A stretch of DNA of 7,983 nucleotides from Bacillota bacterium (GTDB lineage Bacteria > Bacillota > Sulfobacillia > RBS10-35). The stretch is taken from positions 1 through 7,983 of the forward strand of contig JASBVX010000055.1 of NCBI GenBank assembly GCA_029960865.1, given 5' to 3'. The notes beneath the pieces were generated by a model that did not search any database, was not told the origin of the DNA, and saw only the letters and a list, made by a program, of their open reading frames with translations. Both the position numbers and the translations under genes were made by a program. Shown one piece after another: positions 1 through 6,016 of this stretch; positions within the stretch are counted from its first letter, which is position 1; every line of letters starts with the position of its first letter.

Positions 1-662
1 AACTGGCCGGCCTTCCACCCACCCCAATAGTCGGGGAACTTCTCCAGCACGAGAGAATCGCCGGGTTTCCAGCTCTTGATGGTATAGGGCCCGCTGCCTG
101 ATTCGTGGTGCTGGTTGAACCAGTCGTCTCCATTGGCCTCTAAAGGAGCCGTATCGAAGACATAGGCGGCGTAGGGTGAGCTAACGATGAGGTCCATGGG
201 CGCCGCATACTTCAGATGGAACACCACCGTCGAGGAATCGGGGGTCTCGATGGAATCGATGGGATCCAAGATGTAGGCGGCTCCCTTCCCCCGGGAGATG
301 GTACGATCGAAGGAAGCCTTCACATCGGCCGCCGTCATCTCTTTTCCGGTGTGAAACTTCACACCGCTCCGCAGGTGGAAGGTCCAGGTTAGGGCATCGG
401 GCGTAGATTCATAAGATGTGGCCAAAACCCCCTGGAAGGTGGCTGTCTCGGGATCATAGCGCAAAAGGGTCTCGTACACGTTGTTGAGGGCGATGATCTC
501 GTTGGAAAAACTGTCGCTGGGATCCCAGAATACCATGGGTTCCGTGTTGACGGCGTAAACCACCGTGTTGGGGGTAGCGGCCTTGCCTTCTCCCGCAGAC
601 CCGCCGCATCCCGCCAGGAGAAGAGGGATCGCCAGCAGGGCACCGGCCCAGATCCGTCTCAT
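1..662 (-). CDS. ABC transporter substrate-binding lipoprotein, peptide/nickel (SBP_bac_5) type, partial
   Basis: N-terminal 220 codons of an extracytoplasmic solute-binding protein; the C-terminal part lies beyond the left window edge. The start is the ATG at 662, preceded by a G-rich ribosome binding site (about 668-677). Residues 1-19 are a lipoprotein signal peptide: two Arg, a hydrophobic stretch and a lipobox LLAGC, with Cys19 as the acylated first residue of the mature protein. The mature part reads VVYAVNTEP...WDPS, then NNVYETLLRYDPET and an LTWTFHLRSGVKFHTG block followed by TAADVKASFDRT, all hallmarks of the DppA/OppA (family 5) binding proteins. Later SGPYTIKSWKPGDSLVLEK is also typical. 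The role inferred from the family is capture of an oligopeptide, dipeptide or similar ligand at the outer membrane face for an ABC permease; permease genes are not in the window. The ligand cannot be deduced. Confidence 0.95.
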   Translation of the reverse strand, partial: MRRIWAGALLAIPLLLAGCGGSAGEGKAATPNTVVYAVNTEPMVFWDPSDSFSNEIIALNNVYETLLRYDPETATFQGVLATSYESTPDALTWTFHLRSGVKFHTGKEMTAADVKASFDRTISRGKGAAYILDPIDSIETPDSSTVVFHLKYAAPMDLIVSSPYAAYVFDTAPLEANGDDWFNQHHESGSGPYTIKSWKPGDSLVLEKFPDYWGGWKAGQ

Positions 663-692
663 ATTTCAACACCCCACCCTTTATTCAATGGG

Positions 693-742
693 ATTATACA
701 AGCTTTAGTTTGGAAGGTACTGCGCCCAGAGCGGGCTGTCAA
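693..742 (-). promoter_or_regulatory. Candidate promoter elements for the solute-binding protein gene
   Basis: On the minus strand a perfect TATAAT (693-698) lies 30 bp upstream of the ATG at 662, and a perfect TTGACA (737-742) lies further upstream. They are 38 bp apart, too far to be the two halves of one sigma-A promoter. Either TATAAT works with a poor -35, or TTGACA pairs with a weak TACCTT 17 bp downstream, giving two promoters. Between them lies a short inverted repeat GCCC-N5-GGGC, a possible operator. The elements are seen in the sequence; the function is inferred. Confidence 0.35.
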
Positions 743-797
743 CCAAAAATGTTTTCCGGGGTGGGGATTTGCCGTACTCTGGAAGGGAGGTGATGAC

Positions 798-1442
798 GTG
801 CCGCTTCTCCTGGTACTCCTCCTTCTGATGGGCTGGATCTTTTTCGTCCTTTTCGCCCAGGTATCGGCGGCTTCTTTCACCGCCCTGGGGCTCTCCCCCA
901 TACAGGCCATCTGGCTCTTTGCCGCCGTCCTGTTGGGAAGCGTCATCAATATCCCCGTCTGGAGCCGCACCGTCTACCGCCAAAGGCCTCCTATGAGGGC
1001 CAGCTACTTCATCTTCTACTACCCCCCTGAAGCCCGGCAGCAGGTGGTCTACATCAATGTGGGAGGGGCCCTCATCCCCGGCCTCTTCTCCCTCTATCTC
1101 CTGACCCGGGGCCCTCTTCTCCCCATGCTCATCTCCATCGCTGCGGTCACCCTGGTGGCCTGGGGCATCGCCCGGCCCAAGGAAGGGGTGGGCATCCTTC
1201 TGCCCCCCTTTATTCCGCCCCTGGTGGCGGTAGCCGTGGCCCTCATCTTTGTCCGCGGACCGGAAGTCTCCGCCGTCGCCTTTGTGGGTGGGGTCCTGGG
1301 CACCCTCATCGGGGCCGACCTCCTTCACCTGAAGGAAGTCCTGCGGCAAAACAGCCTCACCCTCAGCATCGGGGGGGCCGGGGTTTTCGACGGCATCTTT
1401 CTGGTGGGGATCCTTTCGTCCTTACTGGGGGCCTTCTTCTAA
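798..1442 (+). CDS. DUF1614 family integral membrane protein
   Basis: A 214-aa, very hydrophobic protein with about seven predicted membrane segments (roughly residues 3-25, 33-52, 80-97, 105-123, 133-153, 157-175 and 190-212). The conserved-looking elements match the DUF1614 family as I know it: LGSVINIPVW near residue 50, VGGALIPGLFSLYLL, GVGILLPPFIPPLVA, FVGGVLGTLIGADLL and a C-terminal IGGAGVFDGIFLVGI. No catalytic motif is visible and the function of the family is unknown. The start is the GTG at 798, chosen because GGGAGG (785-790) sits 7 nt upstream; an ATG at 793 is out of frame. The gene is divergent from the solute-binding protein gene, and its last 21 bases overlap the 3' end of the convergent CBS-ACT gene. 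A role in transport of a small solute is only a guess. Confidence 0.9.
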   Translation: MPLLLVLLLLMGWIFFVLFAQVSAASFTALGLSPIQAIWLFAAVLLGSVINIPVWSRTVYRQRPPMRASYFIFYYPPEARQQVVYINVGGALIPGLFSLYLLTRGPLLPMLISIAAVTLVAWGIARPKEGVGILLPPFIPPLVAVAVALIFVRGPEVSAVAFVGGVLGTLIGADLLHLKEVLRQNSLTLSIGGAGVFDGIFLVGILSSLLGAFF

Positions 1443-2105
1443 GGGGGGAAGGGCCGAGAGGCCCTGGACCGAACCGATGCGCCTGCCGTTGGCGAAATTG
1501 ATGGCATCCACCACGGGAAAACCCTCTTTGGCCAGGGCGTGGGCCAGCTCCCCCGGGTACTTCACCGTCACCCGCATCACCAGGCGCGGATTCTCATGCG
1601 CCCTCCACGCCGGATGCAGGACCAGGTGGGTGATGTTCCCCCCGTGGCGGCGCACCACCTCCGCCAGGCGGGCCAGCTCCCCCGGCTGATCCCGAAGGAT
1701 GAGGGTGAAGCGGGTATTAGTCTCATCCAGGCCCAGGAAGTGGCACAGCTCCACAAAGAGCGCATCGCGGGTGACGATCCCCATCAGCTTTCCTTGCTGA
1801 TCCAGCACGCCCAGGAAGTTGTATTCCTGGCCCAGCATCAAGGCGGCTGCTTCTTCCACCATGGTGTGGAGCCCCACCGACAGAGGAGGGGGCGTCATGA
1901 GGTGGGCCACTTTTTGGTCAGGCACCTGGGCCCGCCGGCAAAAAGGGGCCAGGAGATGGCGGCTCACCACCCCTACCAGGCGGCCCTCTTCCACCACCGG
2001 CAGATGGGTGAGGCCGGTCTCATCCAGGCGGCGGCAGGCATCGGCCACGCTATCCTGGGGTGAGACACTTTCGATAGGTGACAGCACCACATCCCGTACG
2101 AACAT
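1422..2105 (-). CDS. AcuB-like protein: two CBS domains plus ACT domain
   Basis: Numbered from the ATG at 2105, the protein has 227 aa, close to the size of Bacillus AcuB. CBS domain 1 spans about residues 1-55 (starts MFVRDVVLSP, contains THLPVVEEGRLVGVVSR). CBS domain 2 spans about 65-125 (VAHLMTPPPLSV, NFLGVLDQQGKLMGIVTRD). An ACT domain follows at about 132-205 (FTLILRDQPGELARLAEVV, then HGGNITHLVLHP). CBS pairs usually bind adenosyl ligands and ACT domains bind amino acids or other small molecules, so this is probably a cytoplasmic ligand-sensing regulator; target unknown. No acuA or acuC gene is nearby, so I withhold the symbol. The frame extends upstream to a TTG at 2177, but those 24 residues are not CBS-like and lack a ribosome binding site. 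The ATG at 2105 has only a closely spaced GAGG. The gene is divergent from the receiver gene. Confidence 0.9.
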   Translation of the reverse strand: MFVRDVVLSPIESVSPQDSVADACRRLDETGLTHLPVVEEGRLVGVVSRHLLAPFCRRAQVPDQKVAHLMTPPPLSVGLHTMVEEAAALMLGQEYNFLGVLDQQGKLMGIVTRDALFVELCHFLGLDETNTRFTLILRDQPGELARLAEVVRRHGGNITHLVLHPAWRAHENPRLVMRVTVKYPGELAHALAKEGFPVVDAINFANGRRIGSVQGLSALPPLEEGPQ

Positions 2106-2203
2106 GTCCTCATCTTTATTCAGGGTCGCGGGTGAAATCCCTGCTAAGGATGTTGAACCAGTTTTCTCCGTCGACAATCTTAGACAGGAAGAGGTGAGAA
2201 TCT

Positions 2204-2269
2204 ATGGCAAACTACCTGCAAGAAAAGAGAGGATGCGACAACCATGCCGAAAGTATACATCGTCGATGA
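2204..2269 (+). CDS. Possible 21-codon leader ORF overlapping the receiver gene
   Basis: An ATG at 2204 is preceded by a good ribosome binding site, GAGGTGAG (2191-2198), 5 nt upstream. It opens a 21-codon frame (MANYLQEKRGCDN...) that ends at TGA 2267-2269, 23 bases inside the receiver gene in a different frame. The receiver's own site (GAGAGGA, 2227-2233) lies within this small frame, so translation of the leader could affect initiation of the receiver. The peptide resembles nothing I know. It may equally be chance, with the strong site a relic. Confidence 0.25.
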   Translation: MANYLQEKRGCDNHAESIHRR

Positions 2270-2642
2270 CGAACCCAACATCAGGCACCTTTTCGAACTG
2301 GTCCTGAAAGACGACGGCTACGAGGTCTTGTCCTTTGCCTCCGGTCGGGAGCTGAAGGAGAAAGCCCCGGTCGAACCCGACGTCCTCATCATCGATCTTC
2401 TTCTGCCAGGCGATGACGGAGCCACCATCGCCTCCCGCTGCCGCAAGGAGTGGGGCTGGGGAAAAGTTCGCTTCTGCTTTGTGACCGGCAGCCTCACCTT
2501 GAACCATTTCTTGGCCGGGGGCAAAGATCTGATGCTGGAAAAGCCCGTCTCCATCGATGTCTTGCGGGAATCAGTCCGCACACTCACTCGTCCAGCAGCA
2601 TGGAAACCTCTTCATCCCGGAGTATCTCCCTGGCACGGTTGA
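2244..2642 (+). CDS. Stand-alone response-regulator receiver domain protein (CheY/Spo0F-like architecture)
   Basis: A 132-aa protein consisting of one receiver domain and a short tail. The phosphorylation site is complete: acidic pair Asp8-Asp9 in VYIVDDEPNIR, phospho-acceptor Asp51 in LIIDLLLPGDDG, Thr81 in FVTGS, and Lys100 in LEKPV. There is no DNA-binding or enzymatic output domain; residues 116-132 (PAAWKPLHPGVSPWHG) look like an unstructured tail. Proteins of this shape pass phosphoryl groups or act by protein-protein contact, as CheY and Spo0F do; which applies here cannot be told, and no histidine kinase is in the window. The start ATG at 2244 has GAGAGGA 10 nt upstream. The final 59 bases overlap the 3' end of the convergent Myb-like gene, so the non-conserved tail is encoded opposite that gene. 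The divergent neighbour is the CBS-ACT protein. Confidence 0.92.
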   Translation: MPKVYIVDDEPNIRHLFELVLKDDGYEVLSFASGRELKEKAPVEPDVLIIDLLLPGDDGATIASRCRKEWGWGKVRFCFVTGSLTLNHFLAGGKDLMLEKPVSIDVLRESVRTLTRPAAWKPLHPGVSPWHG

Positions 2643-3141
2643 GGATCAGCTGGGTTCCCTCCATGGCCCCCTCCGCCAGGGCCAGCCCCACCGTCAAAGC
2701 TCCGTGCTGCTGTACCAGCTTGCGCACCTTCTCTGTCTGCTCGGGATGGAGATCTCCCAGATAGCGGGATGCCCATTTCACCAAAAAAAGGCTCTCATCC
2801 ACCCTGGGAGAAAAGGCCACTGCCGGCCGGTTCCTCTCCCGCTGCCTGCGGCGAGGTGACGCCACCCGCCCTTCTTCATGAGCTATCCCATTATTCTGGG
2901 AGGGGCCTATCATGGTGCGCACGTTTTGCCGAATAAAACGATCGAATTCAGCATCCCACCGCCGAAGGGTCTGAATCCGATCCAGAATGCGCCGGGGCTG
3001 GCGTTTCAGGCGGCGCTGCAACCCTGATGCAATCACCGTGAGATTGCCTGCCCGGGGTAACATCTGGCGAACTGTCTCTTTCAGGAGCTGATCTTCCTCT
3101 TCCGTCCATCCGGCAGGAAGCACCTTGGGCTCATAAGCCAC
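2584..3141 (-). CDS. Uncharacterised protein with Myb/SANT-like helix-turn-helix N-terminus
   Basis: A 185-aa protein I cannot assign to a known family. The open frame begins with GTG at 3165, but AGGAGG (3151-3156) lies inside that stretch, exactly 9 nt before the GTG at 3141, so 3141 is the likelier start. Residues 12-60 (GWTEEEDQLLKETVRQM, then a helix, then RQPRRILDRIQTLRR) have the W-T-x-E-E-D opening and three-helix spacing of Myb/SANT DNA-binding domains, which in Bacillota occur in RsfA-like regulators. A basic linker follows (RVASPRRRQRERNRP, about residues 92-106). The C-terminal 70 residues look helical (HPEQTEKVRKLVQQHG, then ILNRAREILRDEE). The gene starts only about 36 nt beyond the 3' end of rnpB with no terminator visible between, so it may be read from the rnpB transcript. 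DNA or RNA binding is an inference from the fold guess. Confidence 0.75.
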   Translation of the reverse strand: MAYEPKVLPAGWTEEEDQLLKETVRQMLPRAGNLTVIASGLQRRLKRQPRRILDRIQTLRRWDAEFDRFIRQNVRTMIGPSQNNGIAHEEGRVASPRRRQRERNRPAVAFSPRVDESLFLVKWASRYLGDLHPEQTEKVRKLVQQHGALTVGLALAEGAMEGTQLILNRAREILRDEEVSMLLDE

Positions 3142-3150
3142 TGCCCACAC

Positions 3151-3156
3151 CCTCCT
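3151..3156 (-). promoter_or_regulatory. Ribosome binding site that sets the start of the Myb-like gene
   Basis: A perfect AGGAGG on the minus strand, 9 nt upstream of GTG 3141. It lies inside the longer open frame beginning at GTG 3165, which argues that the first eight codons of that frame are not translated. Confidence 0.55.
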
Positions 3157-3176
3157 CGGTATCACTATTCATACGG

Positions 3177-3531
<355 letters not shown>

Positions 3532-3546
3532 CACAGTCCAACGTAT

Positions 3547-3575
3547 AGTTTACTCCCCCTGATCCTTTCCGTCGA
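3547..3575 (-). promoter_or_regulatory. Weak candidate promoter for rnpB
   Basis: Minus strand TCGACG (3570-3575) and TAAACT (3547-3552) are separated by 17 bp, each matching four of six consensus positions. They would place transcription start roughly at the 5' end of the P1 helix. The -35 lies in the end of the RNase H gene and the -10 covers its TAA stop. A neighbouring TATACG (3542-3547) is an alternative -10 without a good -35. Processing from the operon transcript is the other possibility. Confidence 0.25.
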
Positions 3576-3966
3576 TGGCCATATTGGCCAAGGCATCGGC
3601 CCGGCGATTCTCTTCCCGGGGGACATGACGGATAGCGAAAGCATCGAATCCTTGGGCCAGCTGCCGGGCCTCTTCGTACAAAGGGCGCAGGCCCGCATCC
3701 CGCACCTTATATTGCCCCATCATCTGCCGCACCATCAATTCGCTGTCAGCCCGCACCAAAACTTCCCTGGTCCCCATGGCTTTGGCATGCTGCAAAGCCG
3801 CGATGAGGGCCTTATACTCCGCCACATTGTTGGTGGCGTGGCCGATAAAGCTTTTTTTCTCCGCCACAATCTCGCCGTCTTCCCGGGAAAAGACCATGCC
3901 GATGCCTGCCGGACCGGGATTCCCCCGGGCTGCCCCGTCAGTGTGGATGATCAAACGCCAAGGCAC
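3550..3966 (-). CDS. Type I ribonuclease H (RNase HI family)
   Basis: Cuts the RNA strand of RNA:DNA hybrids, for example at R-loops and replication primers. From the GTG at 3966 the protein has 138 aa, a normal size for this short subfamily. The catalytic acids are in place: Asp10 in IIHTDGAARGNPGPAG, Glu50 in NNVAEYKAL, Asp74 in VRADSELMVRQM, and Asp124 in RRADALAN, with His114 in IRHVPREEN taking the place of the mobile-loop His. The short linker between Asp74 and His114 suggests no basic protrusion, as in the RnhA-like proteins of many Bacillota. The GTG at 3966 is chosen because AAGGAA (3975-3980) lies 8 nt upstream and the protein then begins MPWRLIIHTDG. ATGs at 3987 and 4005 are in frame, without good sites, and overlap the zinc-ribbon gene, whose stop is 13 nt upstream. 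rnpB follows directly. Confidence 0.94.
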   Translation of the reverse strand: MPWRLIIHTDGAARGNPGPAGIGMVFSREDGEIVAEKKSFIGHATNNVAEYKALIAALQHAKAMGTREVLVRADSELMVRQMMGQYKVRDAGLRPLYEEARQLAQGFDAFAIRHVPREENRRADALANMAIDGKDQGE

Positions 3967-3979
3967 CCCCTTCGTTCCT

Positions 3980-4708
3980 TCAGGCATCGTCCGGCACCAA
4001 CACATGGCCGCAGTGCTGGCACTGCTGCCAGAGGCCCCTTTGCACCCTTTGCACGATGGCCAGGGGCTGTTCCACCCCGCAATGGGAACAGCGGCCCTGG
4101 CGCAGGACCGCCAGGGGTTGGCCCCCCAGGCCCGGCGCCAGCCGCTGGTATTCGGCCCAAACCTCGGGCGGCATCTTTTCCTTCAGCTCCGCCAGGCGGG
4201 CTTCCCCCTCCTGGATCCTCCCGCGGATGCCTGCCGCTTTAGCTTCTTCTTTCTCCTGGAGCTCTTTCACTTTTCCCGCCAGCTCCGTTACCCGCTGCTC
4301 CCAACGGGGGAGTTCCCTTTGGGCCCTCTCCAGCCATTCCATCCGTTCCAGCTCCTGCTCCTCCTTTTCGCTGATGGCTTTCCTCAAGGAGGCCGCTTGC
4401 TTCTCATAGGATTCGTAGTCTTTGGCGGTGCGGAAAAGGCCGCTTTCCGCCCTCTTCTCCAGCTTTCTGAGCTCTTCTTCCAGGCTCATCCTCTCCAGCT
4501 CCAGGCGCTTTCGCTGCCGCTCCCTCTCTTCCATCTGGCGCTTCAAGGCCTTCACTTTCTCTTCCTGCTGGGAAAGCTCCTGGGCTTCCTTCTCCCAGAG
4601 CTGCGCCTTTGCAAAAGCTTCCCACCATGCCTTTCCTTCCCTCAGTTCCTTCTCCACCTCTTGCGCCTGGAGAAGGGTTTTCCAAAGGGCTCGATCCAGG
4701 GCTTCCAT
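3980..4708 (-). CDS. Coiled-coil protein with C-terminal C4 zinc ribbon (DUF164 / CT398-like)
   Basis: A 242-aa protein of the widespread family with a long helical hairpin followed by a zinc ribbon. Residues 1-170 are highly charged heptad-type sequence rich in Glu, Lys, Leu and Arg (for example RQMEERERQRKRLELERM), ending in GRIQEGEARLAELKEKMPPEVWAEYQRL, the usual family transition. The ribbon follows: Cys207 and Cys210 (CSHCG), then Cys230 and Cys233 (CQHCGHVL), all four ligands present. Homologues have been proposed to bind nucleic acids or to link to flagellar/secretion factors, but no function is firm. The start ATG 4708 has GGAGGGGAGG (4716-4725) 7 nt upstream. Its first 305 bases overlap the open frame of trmK in another frame. 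Third-position GC favours this zinc-ribbon frame in the overlap, so this gene is the real one there. The position between trmK and rnpB is familiar in clostridia. Confidence 0.93.
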   Translation of the reverse strand: MEALDRALWKTLLQAQEVEKELREGKAWWEAFAKAQLWEKEAQELSQQEEKVKALKRQMEERERQRKRLELERMSLEEELRKLEKRAESGLFRTAKDYESYEKQAASLRKAISEKEEQELERMEWLERAQRELPRWEQRVTELAGKVKELQEKEEAKAAGIRGRIQEGEARLAELKEKMPPEVWAEYQRLAPGLGGQPLAVLRQGRCSHCGVEQPLAIVQRVQRGLWQQCQHCGHVLVPDDA

Positions 4709-5351
4709 GCCTACGCCTCCCCTCCGCTCCTCTTCGTCCTGTCACCCTGATCCTCTGCCCGTACTTTCGCTGCAGGTACCCCGCCAAAAGGGGATGGCCC
4801 TTCTCGAAAAGAAGGGGACCGATGTCGAAGAGGGGATCTTCTTCCGCCAAAGGCCAGCTGCCTCCCCCGGGGACTTCCTTTCTTCCCACCGCCATGGCCC
4901 CATAATAGCGCCCTTTTTCTTTCACTAGGTCTTCCGCCCAAAGGTGCCAGCCCCGGTGCCAAAAGTAGCGGCGGAGATAACCTTGCCCTCGCATGGGCTG
5001 AGCCACCACCCAAGAAAGCTGGCGGGTGACCTCCGCGCCTTCCTCCAGGATCTGGGCGATGGTCTGGCCGCCAAGGCCGGAGAGGATGACCCCTTCCACT
5101 TCCCCGGGATAAAGCACCCCAAGACCCTCTCCCAGGCGCCACTCCACCCCTTCGATCCCCAGCTTTCTTTCCAAAGAGGGCCCCAGCTCCAAAAGGGCGG
5201 GAGAGCGGTCGGCAGTGATGAGGCGAACCCCGGGCCTCTCTTTTTTCAAAAAGAGGGCCAGGCGGCCGTCATAGGAAGCGATGTCCGCCAGGGAAGAGGC
5301 GCCTTTCGGGACCAGGGAAGCCACCATCCAGAGCCTTTGGGAAAGCTTCAT
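4404..5351 (-). CDS. trmK: TrmK-like tRNA (adenine22-N1)-methyltransferase with abnormal 3' end
   Basis: The family methylates N1 of A22 in the tRNA D-loop using S-adenosylmethionine. Residues 1-195 align by eye with Bacillus TrmK: KLSQRLWMVASLVPKGASSLADI opening, acidic ITADRSPALLE, EGVILSGLGGQTIAQILEEG (the AGMGG block), WVVAQPMRGQGYLRRYF, and KEKGRYYGAMAVGRK, then GPLLFEKGHPLLAGYLQR. Two things are odd. The usual GTDH/GSDH of the cofactor motif reads ASYD (residues 25-28). After Arg195 the frame becomes Gly/Pro/Arg-rich and runs 305 bp through the zinc-ribbon gene, to 315 aa in all against about 240 expected. A -1 shift near 4766 would instead give 213 aa ending at TAG 4711-4713, just before the next ATG. 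The true 3' end is therefore uncertain. The start ATG 5351 overlaps the TGA of the protease gene (ATGA), indicating translational coupling. Confidence 0.8.
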   Translation of the reverse strand: MKLSQRLWMVASLVPKGASSLADIASYDGRLALFLKKERPGVRLITADRSPALLELGPSLERKLGIEGVEWRLGEGLGVLYPGEVEGVILSGLGGQTIAQILEEGAEVTRQLSWVVAQPMRGQGYLRRYFWHRGWHLWAEDLVKEKGRYYGAMAVGRKEVPGGGSWPLAEEDPLFDIGPLLFEKGHPLLAGYLQRKYGQRIRVTGRRGAEGRRRHGSPGSSPLENPSPGARGGEGTEGRKGMVGSFCKGAALGEGSPGAFPAGRESEGLEAPDGREGAAAKAPGAGEDEPGRRAQKAGEEGGKRPFPHRQRLRIL

Positions 5352-6016
5352 GAAGGCATCAGGGCCAGGGAGAGAGAGGCCAGGTTGAAGAGGGCGTGGG
5401 CCGTGATGGAGAACCAGAGGGTGCCGCCACGGAGGCGAAGAAAGGCCAGGATCAGCCCGATGGCCAAGAGGGGGAGGAAGAGGGTCCAGAGGCCGTGAGC
5501 GAAGGCAAAGGCGACCGATGAGAGGAAGGCGGCGCCCCAGGTGCCCCAGGGCCGCAGGAAATCCAGCAAAAGACCCCGGTAAAGGAGCTCTTCCCCCAGA
5601 GGTGCCATGAGCCCGGCGCTCAGGAAAAGGGCAACGATCATAGGCTGGGTGAAGGCGCCAGGATCGGTGACAAGGGGGTTGTTTTCCTGCAAGGGGATCC
5701 AGCGGGAGAGCGCATAGGCCGTTCCTTCTCCCGCCACCAGCACCAAAAAGGCCCCTCCTCCTCCCCAGAGAAGGAGCTTCTTGAAGGAGGGAAGGGGACG
5801 AAAGAAGTCCGCCAGATCCCCCATATGCCCCCGCAAGGCCAGCACCAACAGGATGATGAGGAGGGAGAGGGGCGGGCTCAGGATGTAGGCATAGGCCTCC
5901 AGGTGGGCTTCGTTTCCTCCCATCATGATCCAGAAGCCGACTCCGACGCTGGGGATCACCAGCTGGAGAGCAAGGATGAGGAGGAGGTCGTAGCCCCTAG
6001 CGGCGTTCCACTTCAA
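5348..6016 (-). CDS. CPBP-family intramembrane glutamic protease (CAAX protease / Abi type)
   Basis: A 222-aa membrane protein with about six to eight hydrophobic segments. The CPBP (Rce1-like) active-site motifs are intact: Glu142-Glu143 with Arg147 in GEELLYRGLLLDFLRPW, His174 in FAFAHG, and His207 with Asn211 in TAHALFNLAS. Family members cleave membrane-linked peptides or serve in bacteriocin self-immunity and signalling; no bacteriocin gene is nearby, so the substrate is unknown. The start is a TTG at 6016 that overlaps the TGA of nfo (TTGA) and has no convincing ribosome binding site, so initiation by reinitiation after nfo is likely. Its own stop overlaps the trmK start. The next in-frame ATG (residues 31-32) would remove the first membrane segment. 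Confidence 0.92.
   Translation of the reverse strand: MKWNAARGYDLLLILALQLVIPSVGVGFWIMMGGNEAHLEAYAYILSPPLSLLIILLVLALRGHMGDLADFFRPLPSFKKLLLWGGGGAFLVLVAGEGTAYALSRWIPLQENNPLVTDPGAFTQPMIVALFLSAGLMAPLGEELLYRGLLLDFLRPWGTWGAAFLSSVAFAFAHGLWTLFLPLLAIGLILAFLRLRGGTLWFSITAHALFNLASLSLALMPS

Noticed and set aside
705..1349. Long minus-strand open frame (214 codons) opposite the DUF1614 gene
   Set aside because: It is highly charged, low-complexity antisense of a hydrophobic coding sequence. The plus-strand frame has a ribosome binding site and family motifs.
1451..1464. GGGCC-GAGA-GGCCC hairpin just after the DUF1614 stop
   Set aside because: It has only a 5-bp stem and no T run on either side, and it lies inside the CBS-ACT coding sequence, so it does not support a terminator.
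2107..2140. Sigma-H-like promoter pattern on the minus strand (GCAGGGATT and GAAT) before the CBS-ACT gene
   Set aside because: It has mismatches in both elements, and it would place the start only a few bases before the ATG. Too weak without other evidence.
3776..4750. 324-codon plus-strand open frame opposite the zinc-ribbon and RNase H genes
   Set aside because: It is Phe/Leu/Pro-rich antisense of a Glu/Lys-rich coiled coil; the minus-strand genes explain the region fully.
4711..5142. Minus-strand open frame of 143 codons overlapping trmK
   Set aside because: It is Arg/Gly/Pro-rich with no family match and is a frame shadow of trmK; only its last about 18 codons matter, as the possible true trmK end after a -1 shift.
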